Assembly (NCBI RefSeq): GCF_015356865.1
Contig: NZ_JAAFZA010000094.1
Span: 1-37,140 of the forward strand
Direction: 5' to 3'
From: Catenulispora pinisilvae
GTDB taxonomy: Bacteria > Actinomycetota > Actinomycetes > Streptomycetales > Catenulisporaceae
Length of the DNA stretch: 37,140 nt
Shown: positions 18,543 to 25,263 of the stretch, one piece after another
Layout: each line of letters starts with the position of its first letter
Position numbering within the stretch: the first letter of the stretch is position 1
The notes under the pieces: model-generated
What the model was told of the DNA's origin: nothing
Databases searched by the model: none
The model's input: only the letters and a program-made list of their open reading frames with translations
Translations under genes and position numbers: made by a program

Positions 18543-19462
18543 CGTTCGAAACCTTCCCAGGCCTCGTCATCGATCAGTTTTTTCGCGAGTTCTTCGAACG
18601 CCTGAGTGGTGGCCTTGTTGGCCAGTCGGCGCTTGACGTCCACATCCATGATCACCTGCTCTCGCCACAACAGCATCGGCTCCAGCGGGGTGGTGCTGGC
18701 CAACAGATCCAGCCCCAGCCCCCGGCCCTTGGCCAGGGTTTTGAGTATGTCGTCGCTGCGGCTGAGCCAGGCCTCCTGCTCAGCGGTGGTCTCCTTGCCG
18801 AAGGCTGAGGCGTCCGGCACCGCGGTGCGGACCGTCCGCACCAGGCGCAGGAACTCCTGCTTGACGAAACCGGACTGGACGGCGCAAGAGACGATGCCGT
18901 TCTCCTCCAGCAGCAGACCGCTGGCGGCGATCACGTGTTGTGTCGTCCACCGGTGGAACAGCAGCCAGCGAACCGCCTCTGACTTCTTGGGCCGGTTCTC
19001 CGGCGAGATCGCCTGCACGGACATGTCCAGCGCCGAGGACCGCCCGGCGCTCAGGTCGACGATGCAGACGTCGAACTCGCGCTCGACGGTTTGGAAGAGC
19101 TCTGTCGCCTTCTTGATGTGCGCGTTGGTGAGCGCGAACTCCGCACCGCCGGAGTCGCCGGGGAACAGGGTCAGTTTACCCGAGCCCGGCGGCCGCTCCT
19201 TGAGCGGCTGGCGCTCGGTGGTGCCGCGGATGTCCGCGCGCACCGGCTCGGTGGCCTTGCCGCGGATGTAGGAGTGCAGGCCGCCGTTTTTGGTGCCGCG
19301 CTCCAGGTCGGGGATCTCGAAGATCGCTCCGGCCGTGGGCGAGCCGAAGTCGAAGTCCAGGTACGCCACGTCCTGGCCGAGCAGCGACAGCCGATAGGCC
19401 AGGTTGCAGCTGGTCACCGAGCGGCCGGTGCCGCCCTTGTCGGAAGAAGAGAAGATCAGCAT
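18539..19462 (-). CDS. SCO2523-family variant P-loop NTPase, cassette B gene 2
   Basis: This 307-residue protein has the same ParA/MinD-like layout as the cassette A copy: LIFSSSDKGGTGRSVTSCN at the N-terminus, VAYLDFDFGSPTAGAIFEIP, FDVCIVDLSAGRSSALDM and RWLLFHRWTTQHVIAASG. Roughly 70% of positions match copy A over the first 60 residues, less afterwards. The P-loop lysine is again Arg (KGGTGRS), so the change is a family feature and not a defect of one copy. ATG 19462 lies 2 bases after the stop of the SCO2524-like gene. Given its partners, it may be a nucleotide-dependent switch controlling them or the membrane protein. Confidence 0.85.
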   Translation of the reverse strand: MLIFSSSDKGGTGRSVTSCNLAYRLSLLGQDVAYLDFDFGSPTAGAIFEIPDLERGTKNGGLHSYIRGKATEPVRADIRGTTERQPLKERPPGSGKLTLFPGDSGGAEFALTNAHIKKATELFQTVEREFDVCIVDLSAGRSSALDMSVQAISPENRPKKSEAVRWLLFHRWTTQHVIAASGLLLEENGIVSCAVQSGFVKQEFLRLVRTVRTAVPDASAFGKETTAEQEAWLSRSDDILKTLAKGRGLGLDLLASTTPLEPMLLWREQVIMDVDVKRRLANKATTQAFEELAKKLIDDEAWEGFER

Positions 19463-19464
19463 GG

Positions 19465-21312
19465 TTACTGGCTCCGCCCGGCGTCCTCGCGAGCCTCTTC
19501 CAAGGCGTCCAGCAACCGCAGCGCACGCTCAGCCAGCGCGATCGCGGTGCTCGTGCGGCGGAAGCGCAGCTCACGCGAGCGCTTGATGTGCTCGCCGATC
19601 TCCTGAAGCCGGTCCCGCAGGTTGGTGCGGTCGTTGACGTTGGAGCGCAGCAGCTCCTGGTTGTATACGTGGTCTGCCTCGTGCAACAACCGGAGCAGAT
19701 GGTCGTACATGCGGGAGCTGCGGGGCGGTTCCTGCTCGAACGCGGTGGCGGTGGCGACCAGGGCCTCCACGACACGCTCGGTCAAGTACCAGGAGGGACT
19801 GTCGAACGAGATGTTCTCCAGGCCGGGGAAGTGATGGAGGCTGTCCCACAGCTCGACCGGGTTGTTGTCCCGGATCAGGCGGCGCTCGTTGAGATGGTCC
19901 ATGGCCGCCTCGGCGACCGACAGGAGCGCCTCGCGGGCCTCGATGTTGTCGGTGAGCTGCGCGGCCTGCAAGGACCGTTTGATGATCAGCGGGGCGTAGT
20001 CCGTGGTGTACAGCGCCAGGCGCGTGCCCACCAAGTCCTCACTGCCGCCCAGGCCCTGCCGCACGCCGGGGTGGTGCAGCGCCACGGCGGGGTCGTTGTC
20101 GATCATCCGGCGGGTGATGCGGCCGCGGGTGGCCAACTCCTGGATGATGCCGACCGCCTTGATCAGGTCGGCGTCGGTAGCGGCCCGGTTGATCAGGTCC
20201 TGGATCAGGACCGACATGACCAGCAGGGAGTAGTAGTCGGATTCCTCGCCGTCACTGGTGCGCCAGGGGATGTCCTCCAGCGGCCATCGTTCCGGGTCGA
20301 AGCGCGCCACCGCCGACCAGTACCGCTGGGTCAGGTCCCACCGCAGGGCCAGCGCGTCGGACAGCCGGCGCTGGTCCTCGTCGAGGATGTTCAGGGCCCT
20401 GATCCGGCGGGAGTTGAGGTCGACGATGCCGTCGAGGGCGGACACGGTGAAGTACAGCCAGGGGCGGGTCGTCGCGTACCCCTCCTTGGCCGCCAGGGTG
20501 AAGTCGAAGCCGTCGATCGGCTCCGCGCCCTGGGCGATCCCCCAGGTCCAGCCGCACTCGAAGAGCTGGTCGTCGTCGGGCTTGGTCTCGTCCGGCACGC
20601 CCAGACGCACGTCGGCGTGCAGCTGGCTGCGCAGCCGGCCGAACCGGGTGCTCAGGCCCTGCTGTAGCTCCGCGTCGGTGGTGTCGCCCTGCCGCAGCAT
20701 GTTGAGGATGTTCTGGCCTTCGGCGGTGTCCACGCTGACGGAGTTCACCACGAAGCTGCGGAGCATGCCGATCATCGCCGCGGTCAGCCGCCGGGAGGCC
20801 CGCACCCGCAGGTCGCCGAGCTTGTCCAGCTGCCGGGCCTGCTTCTCCTCCTCGGCACGGGCGTTCACGAACACCAGCAGCGACAGGCACAGCGTGATCG
20901 ACATGGAGTAGGCGTCGACGACTTCGAGCTCCTGGACCCGCTGGTCCGTCGGCGGCGCTTGGTTCGGATCCAGGGTCCCCAGATAGCTGCCCGCACCGAA
21001 CCGCGGCTGGCCGTCCTCGGCGGTGTGGTTGTCGAAGTACTCCAGCGCCACATCCACCAGCGTGCGCGAGATCCGGCTGGACTCCCCCAACGGCCGCAGC
21101 ACCTCGAGCACGTCGTCGGGAATGGCGTCGGGATCATAGACACCGAAGGTGTCGATCTGGGTGATCGGGTAGAACAGACACAGGAGCTGTTCGGCGTCCG
21201 CGATGGGGTTGGATTTGGCGCGGCCGCCCCAGGTCCACTTCTTGCCCTCGTAACAGTCCTTCAGCATGTCACGCCAGATGTCGAGGATCTGTTTGCGCGG
21301 TTCGATTCTCAC
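19465..21312 (-). CDS. SCO2524-family protein, cassette B gene 1
   Basis: This 615-residue soluble helical protein is the counterpart of the gene at 10224-12059. MRIEPRKQILDIWRDMLKD and WTWGGRAKSNPIADAEQLL open it, RLTAAMIGMLRSFVVNSVS is the most conserved internal helix, and FECGWTWGIAQGAEPIDGF and ALRWDLTQRYWSAVARF follow. Near the end come ELWDSLHHFPG and SPSWYLTERVVEALVATATA. No recognised catalytic motif is present. The GTG at 21312 matches the first residue of copy A. A TCGACA/TATAGG promoter pair lies just upstream on the minus strand. It heads a four- or five-gene operon ending with GNAT2. Confidence 0.8.
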   Translation of the reverse strand: MRIEPRKQILDIWRDMLKDCYEGKKWTWGGRAKSNPIADAEQLLCLFYPITQIDTFGVYDPDAIPDDVLEVLRPLGESSRISRTLVDVALEYFDNHTAEDGQPRFGAGSYLGTLDPNQAPPTDQRVQELEVVDAYSMSITLCLSLLVFVNARAEEEKQARQLDKLGDLRVRASRRLTAAMIGMLRSFVVNSVSVDTAEGQNILNMLRQGDTTDAELQQGLSTRFGRLRSQLHADVRLGVPDETKPDDDQLFECGWTWGIAQGAEPIDGFDFTLAAKEGYATTRPWLYFTVSALDGIVDLNSRRIRALNILDEDQRRLSDALALRWDLTQRYWSAVARFDPERWPLEDIPWRTSDGEESDYYSLLVMSVLIQDLINRAATDADLIKAVGIIQELATRGRITRRMIDNDPAVALHHPGVRQGLGGSEDLVGTRLALYTTDYAPLIIKRSLQAAQLTDNIEAREALLSVAEAAMDHLNERRLIRDNNPVELWDSLHHFPGLENISFDSPSWYLTERVVEALVATATAFEQEPPRSSRMYDHLLRLLHEADHVYNQELLRSNVNDRTNLRDRLQEIGEHIKRSRELRFRRTSTAIALAERALRLLDALEEAREDAGRSQ

Positions 21313-21511
21313 CGTGGTAGCCGCCTATATTCAAAAACTGAAAGGTGTCGACGAGCGAAGCCGATGGCGGATCTTATCAGTGTTCTGAGCTTGATCTTTA
21401 CGCGCGACTCGCCGTTTTGCGCCCAGCTCTCGTCGTCGCACACACCCGACCATTCACAGCATAGCGTGAGCAACCGATGTCAGTAAGCAGGCAGAGTCGA
21501 CGGAGATTGGT
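21313..21511. promoter_or_regulatory. Divergent promoter region of cassette B and GNAT3
   Basis: On the minus strand, TCGACA (21351-21346) and TATAGG (21329-21324) with 16-bp spacing could drive cassette B, giving a leader of only a few bases. The -35 is the same TCGACA as in the membrane-protein promoter at 15053. On the plus strand, GGAG at 21502-21505 is the ribosome site for GNAT3. The stretch is AT-rich for this genome. A 199-base divergent gap with a GNAT on the other side repeats the cassette A arrangement. Confidence 0.4.
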
Positions 21512-22015
21512 ATGATCTACGAGCATTCGCCCGTTTCTGCGATACGGCTGCGCCTCGTGGGGGAAAAGGATCTTGCGGCGCTGGAGCTCCTCGACCGGGA
21601 AGTGTTCGACGACGCCGGTCACCCCCTGATGTACCTGACGTCGCTGTACCTCTTGTTCCAACAGTCTTGGTACGTCGCCGAGTACGACGGCGATCTGGCG
21701 GGCTACACCCTGGTGTGTCCGAACTCGGACAACTCCGAAGTCTGGCTGATGGGACTGGCGGTCAGCAGCGAGTATCAGGGCAAGGGTATCGGGCGCCTGC
21801 TGATGGACAAGGCCATGGAGCTGATGATGGCCTCCGGAGCCTCCGACGCCTACATCACCGTCCGCCCCGACAACAAGGCCGCCCGCCACCTCTACGAAGC
21901 ATTCGAGTTCACCGCAGAGGGCGAGGTACGCGACAACTTCTACGGGAACGGCGACCCGTACCAGGTACTCCAACGGTCTCTGGTCACGGACCCGTATATC
22001 GCGGCCCTGTCCTAG
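21512..22015 (+). CDS. GNAT family N-acetyltransferase (GNAT3), divergent from cassette B
   Basis: This 167-residue complete GNAT domain reads IRLRLVGEKDLAALELLD, WYVAEYDGDLAGYTLV, then motif A in LAVSSEYQGKGIGRLLMDKA (Q-x-K-G-I-G), ITVRPDNKAARHLYEAFEF and a final LQRSLV strand. The acetyl-CoA loop is intact, unlike GNAT2. Similar small RimI-like enzymes acetylate proteins or small molecules; the acceptor is unknown. ATG 21512 has GGAG 6 bases upstream. The gene is divergent from cassette B, as GNAT1 is from cassette A. Its 3' end overlaps the convergent membrane-protein gene by 4 bases. Confidence 0.85.
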   Translation: MIYEHSPVSAIRLRLVGEKDLAALELLDREVFDDAGHPLMYLTSLYLLFQQSWYVAEYDGDLAGYTLVCPNSDNSEVWLMGLAVSSEYQGKGIGRLLMDKAMELMMASGASDAYITVRPDNKAARHLYEAFEFTAEGEVRDNFYGNGDPYQVLQRSLVTDPYIAALS

Positions 22016-22824
22016 CCCCTGACCAGGAACGCAAAGAAGATCGCCGTCGAGATGCTCCCGAAGTAGCTCTCGATGACCAGCAGCACCTGCGCCGCCGACC
22101 CGAAGTTGGCACCCAAGGAACCGAACTGCAGCGGGTTCAGAAAGTCGATCAAGCAGCCGTGCAGCGACCGCGCGTACCCAGCCGGTCCGCACAGCCAGAC
22201 GGCCACGCTGAACACCAGTAGCGTCACCGCCATCCACCCGAGCATCCGGAACGGGCGGTAGCCGTACCCGCAGATCGCGTCGTACATCGCCTCGAAGAAG
22301 CGGGCCGGGCCGCTCTGGCGGGCCTGCTGTTGCGCGCGCCGCAGGTTCAGCAGCGAGAGTTCCCGCTTGCGCTTCTGCTGGAGCTGGAGGAACAGGTCTG
22401 CCGCGCTCTGGAACGCCAACATGGCATGCCCCGGCATCCCGAGCGCGACGAATTCCTTGCCGATCGCTTCATAGTGGGCTGCGATGCGTCCGTTCTGTGT
22501 GCGGCTGAGGCGGAACTGTCCGCGCCTCTCGGTCTCGGTCGCCAGGAAGGACCGGATCACCGCTGCCCGGCGCGCCTCGGGATCCCCGCTCGTGGTCTTG
22601 CGCCACTCGTAGAATTCCTTCTCCAACGCCAGGTCGCCACCGCGTTCCCGAGGGGAGGGGACCCGACTGTCGAAGGCGTACACCAGGGGAGGCAGGTAGC
22701 TGTCAAGAAGCTCCAGTAGCTTCTCTTCGCCAAGATTCTTCTCGGTGCCGTCGCGGTATCTCAGCTCGCACTTGGCTATGTCGTCGATCACTGATTCGAC
22801 GCCGGGGAAACTCGAGGTCGGCAC
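22012..22824 (-). CDS. Membrane protein with 2-TM pore-loop (ion-channel-like) C-terminus, cassette B side
   Basis: This 270-residue paralogue of the protein at 15145-16041 has a charged helical N-terminus and a TPR-like hairpin (AIGKEFVALGMPGHAMLAFQ then SAADLF). CGYGYRPFRMLGW and a membrane helix (MAVTLLVFSVAVWLCG) follow. A short pore-loop-like segment, CLIDFLNPLQFGSLG, precedes a second helix (VIESYFGSISTAIFFAFLVRG). Both proteins share GYGY-(K/R)-P-x-R, a FxNP motif, and E-(S/T)-Y-x-G opening the last helix. The filter-like residues are less K+-channel-like here. GTG 22824 has no Shine-Dalgarno sequence; promoter boxes directly upstream imply a leaderless mRNA. Confidence 0.75.
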   Translation of the reverse strand: MPTSSFPGVESVIDDIAKCELRYRDGTEKNLGEEKLLELLDSYLPPLVYAFDSRVPSPRERGGDLALEKEFYEWRKTTSGDPEARRAAVIRSFLATETERRGQFRLSRTQNGRIAAHYEAIGKEFVALGMPGHAMLAFQSAADLFLQLQQKRKRELSLLNLRRAQQQARQSGPARFFEAMYDAICGYGYRPFRMLGWMAVTLLVFSVAVWLCGPAGYARSLHGCLIDFLNPLQFGSLGANFGSAAQVLLVIESYFGSISTAIFFAFLVRG

Positions 22825-22831
22825 TTACGCG

Positions 22832-22860
22832 AGTTTAGTGATGATCCGATAGCACGTCGA
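22832..22860 (-). promoter_or_regulatory. Candidate leaderless promoter of the membrane-protein gene
   Basis: On the minus strand, TCGACG (22860-22855), a 17-bp spacer and TAAACT (22837-22832) are followed after 7 bases by the GTG start at 22824. This spacing places transcription start at the start codon. TGTATCA (22875-22869, minus strand) lies just upstream of the -35. Confidence 0.5.
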
Positions 22861-22979
22861 TGACCTTCTGATACACAGCCAGGGTCCTTACCCGATTCTC
22901 AGGCGCACGGCCGAGGCGGACGCGCCGCCCGCCCCGGAGCCGTGACCGCGAGACCCTTGACCGCACCCACCGGCGCCGC

Positions 22980-24029
22980 TTAGGCGATCCCCGCCAACTC
23001 AGCAGCCTCCACCGCCGTCCGGACGATCCCCAACCGGGTCTCCCGATCCCCGAAGGCCGCCGCCACGCTCAGCGTCGTCACCCCGGCCTCCTTATACGCC
23101 GTCATCCGCTCCGCGATCCGCTCCTTCGGCCCGATCAGGCTGGTGCGGTCGATGAACTCGAACGGGACGGCGGCCGCCGCGCCGGCGTAGTCCTTCGCCA
23201 GGTATTTCTGCTGGACCTCGTCGGCTTCCTTCTCGTAGCCCATACGGCATGCGAGCTGGTTGTAGAAGTTCTGCTCCTTGCTGCCCATGCCGCCGATGTA
23301 CAGGGCCGCGTACCAGCGGACCAGGTCCGCGCACAGTTGGACGTCGTCGCCGATGACGGTGGGGACCGTCGGGGCGATGTCGAAGCCGTCCAGGTTGTTC
23401 TTGCCGGCCTTCGCCCGGCCCGCCTTGATGTGTTGCAGGTGTTCGGCCGCGTGCTCGGGGCTGAAGAAGACCGGGAGCCAGCCGTCGGCGATCTCGCCGG
23501 TGAGTTCCAGGTTCTTGGGGCCGATCGCGGCGAGGTAGACCGGGATGGTTTCGCGGACCGGGTGGACCGTCAGCTTCACCGGCTTGCCGGGGCCGCCGGG
23601 CAGGGGCAGTTGGTAGTGCTTGCCCTCGTAGGTGAGGCGTTCGCGGGTCAGGGCCTTGCGGACGATGGCCACGTACTCGCGGGTGCGGCCCAGGGGGGCC
23701 GCGAACGGGACGCCGTGCCAGCCCTCGGAGACCTGGGGGCCGCTGACGCCCAGGCCCAGGCGGAAGCGGCCGTCGGACAGGGTGTCCAGGGTGGCGGCGG
23801 TCATCGCGGTCATGGCCGGGGTGCGGGCCGGGATCTGGAAGACGGCCGCGCCCACGTCCATGTGCTGGGTGTGGGCCGCGATCCAGGTCAGGACGGTGGC
23901 GGCGTCGCTGCCGTAGGCCTCGGCGGCCCAGCAGACGGTGTAGCCGAGCCGGTCGGCCTCCTTGGCCACCTCCAGGCTCTCGGCGTCGTTGCCCGCGCCC
24001 CAGTAGCCCATGTTCACGCCGAGCTTCAT
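22980..24029 (-). CDS. LLM-class F420-dependent oxidoreductase
   Basis: This 349-residue luciferase-like TIM-barrel enzyme starts MKLGVNMGYWGAGNDAES. It continues with YTVCWAAEAYGSDAATVLTW, VGAAVFQIPARTPAMTAMTA, RFRLGLGVSGPQVSEGWHG and IPVYLAAIGPKNLELTGEIA before DGWLPVFF. This pattern fits the F420-dependent subgroup named after M. tuberculosis Rv3520c (family knowledge). Such enzymes use F420H2 or F420 to reduce or oxidise diverse small molecules; the substrate is not predictable. ATG 24029 follows AGGAG with ideal spacing. It is divergent from the aldo/keto reductase, so a shared regulatory region of about 130 bases is likely. Confidence 0.9.
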   Translation of the reverse strand: MKLGVNMGYWGAGNDAESLEVAKEADRLGYTVCWAAEAYGSDAATVLTWIAAHTQHMDVGAAVFQIPARTPAMTAMTAATLDTLSDGRFRLGLGVSGPQVSEGWHGVPFAAPLGRTREYVAIVRKALTRERLTYEGKHYQLPLPGGPGKPVKLTVHPVRETIPVYLAAIGPKNLELTGEIADGWLPVFFSPEHAAEHLQHIKAGRAKAGKNNLDGFDIAPTVPTVIGDDVQLCADLVRWYAALYIGGMGSKEQNFYNQLACRMGYEKEADEVQQKYLAKDYAGAAAAVPFEFIDRTSLIGPKERIAERMTAYKEAGVTTLSVAAAFGDRETRLGIVRTAVEAAELAGIA

Positions 24030-24161
24030 CGCCCACTCCTGTCCGCGGTTCCCCGCGCTTGATCGCCAGGCCGTCGCCGCTGATATTACTCGTCAGTAGG
24101 AAGCGGCGCGATGGTGACGCCGCCCACGCGGTGTCCCCGGCAACCGATAGCGTCACCTGTC

Positions 24162-25172
24162 ATGGAGCAGCGACACCTGGGGCGGACGGGACTGCGCGTG
24201 TCCCGGCTGGGGCTGGGCACGATGACCTGGGGGCGGGACACCGACGAACACGAGGCCGCCGACCAGCTCAAGACGTTCCTGGACGCCGGCGGCACCCTGG
24301 TCGACACCGCCGACGTGTACGGCGACGGCGACGCCGAGTACATCATCGGCCGGATGGTCGAGGGCATCCGCTCCGACGTCGTGATCGCCACCAAGGCGGT
24401 GAGCGTCCCGTTCGGCCCGCGCCGCTTCGACGCCTCCCGGCGCCACCTCCTGAACGCCCTGGACGCCTCGCTGAAGCGGCTGGGCACCGACTACATCGAC
24501 CTGTGGCAGCTGCACGCCTACGACGCCGCCACCCCGCTGGAGGAGACGCTGGCCGCGCTGGACACCGCGGTGGCCTCCGGCAAGGCCCGCTACGTGGGCA
24601 TCTGCAACTACACCGGCTGGCAGCTGGCCCGGGCCGCGACCTGGCAGTCCGCCGACTTCAGCCGGGCCCCGATCGCCTCGGCGCAGATGGAGTACTCGCT
24701 GCTGCAACGCGGCGTGGAGCGCGAGGTGCTGCCGGCCGCCGTGGACCTGGGCATAGGGCTGCTCCCCTGGTCGCCGCTGGGCCGCGGGGTGCTGACCGGC
24801 AAGTACCGCACCGGCGTGCCGGCCGACTCCCGCGCCGCCTCGGCGATGTTCGCGCCCTTCGTCGAGCCCTACCTGGACGGCCCGAGCGAGGGCATCGTGG
24901 ACGCGGTGTTCATAGCCTCCGACGGCCTCGGCGTGGCGCCGCTGGAGGTGGCCCTGGCCTGGGTGCGCGACCGGCCCGGCGTCACCGCCCCGATCGTCGG
25001 CGCCCGCACCGTGGCCCAGCTGCGCGGCTGCCTCAACGCCGAGCTGCTCACCCTGCCCCGGGAGATCCGCGAGGCGCTGGACGACGTCTCCGAACCCGAG
25101 ATCGGCTATCCGGAGCACACCTGGCAGCCGGCCCGGCCGCGGCTGGTGTCGCAGCACACGCAGAACCAGTGA
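24162..25172 (+). CDS. Aldo/keto reductase
   Basis: This 336-residue NADP(H)-dependent reductase has the (beta/alpha)8 AKR fold. MEQRHLGRTGLRVSRLGLGT opens it. The catalytic tetrad is visible as Asp49 and Tyr53 (DTADVYGDG), Lys78 (VIATKAV) and His118 (LWQLHAYD). PIVGARTVAQL near the C-terminus is the cofactor-phosphate loop. It reduces carbonyl groups on unknown substrates. ATG 24162 was chosen because conserved AKR sequence begins there. No Shine-Dalgarno sequence is present, but TAGCGT lies 8 bases upstream, so the mRNA may be leaderless. It is divergent from the F420 enzyme. Confidence 0.93.
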   Translation: MEQRHLGRTGLRVSRLGLGTMTWGRDTDEHEAADQLKTFLDAGGTLVDTADVYGDGDAEYIIGRMVEGIRSDVVIATKAVSVPFGPRRFDASRRHLLNALDASLKRLGTDYIDLWQLHAYDAATPLEETLAALDTAVASGKARYVGICNYTGWQLARAATWQSADFSRAPIASAQMEYSLLQRGVEREVLPAAVDLGIGLLPWSPLGRGVLTGKYRTGVPADSRAASAMFAPFVEPYLDGPSEGIVDAVFIASDGLGVAPLEVALAWVRDRPGVTAPIVGARTVAQLRGCLNAELLTLPREIREALDDVSEPEIGYPEHTWQPARPRLVSQHTQNQ

Positions 25173-25263
25173 CAAAGCTTGCAAGATATGCAGTAACGAT
25201 CAAATAGATAAGACCGCACAAACCCGCTCAAGCGCGAACAGAACTCGCGATGGCGCAGGACGG

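Noticed and set aside
10224..21312. Recent inverted duplication of the cassette
   Set aside because: The copies differ at many residues (best-matching 60 residues about 70% alike, SCO2521-like genes far less) and have different accessory genes and overlaps. They are old paralogues or were acquired separately.
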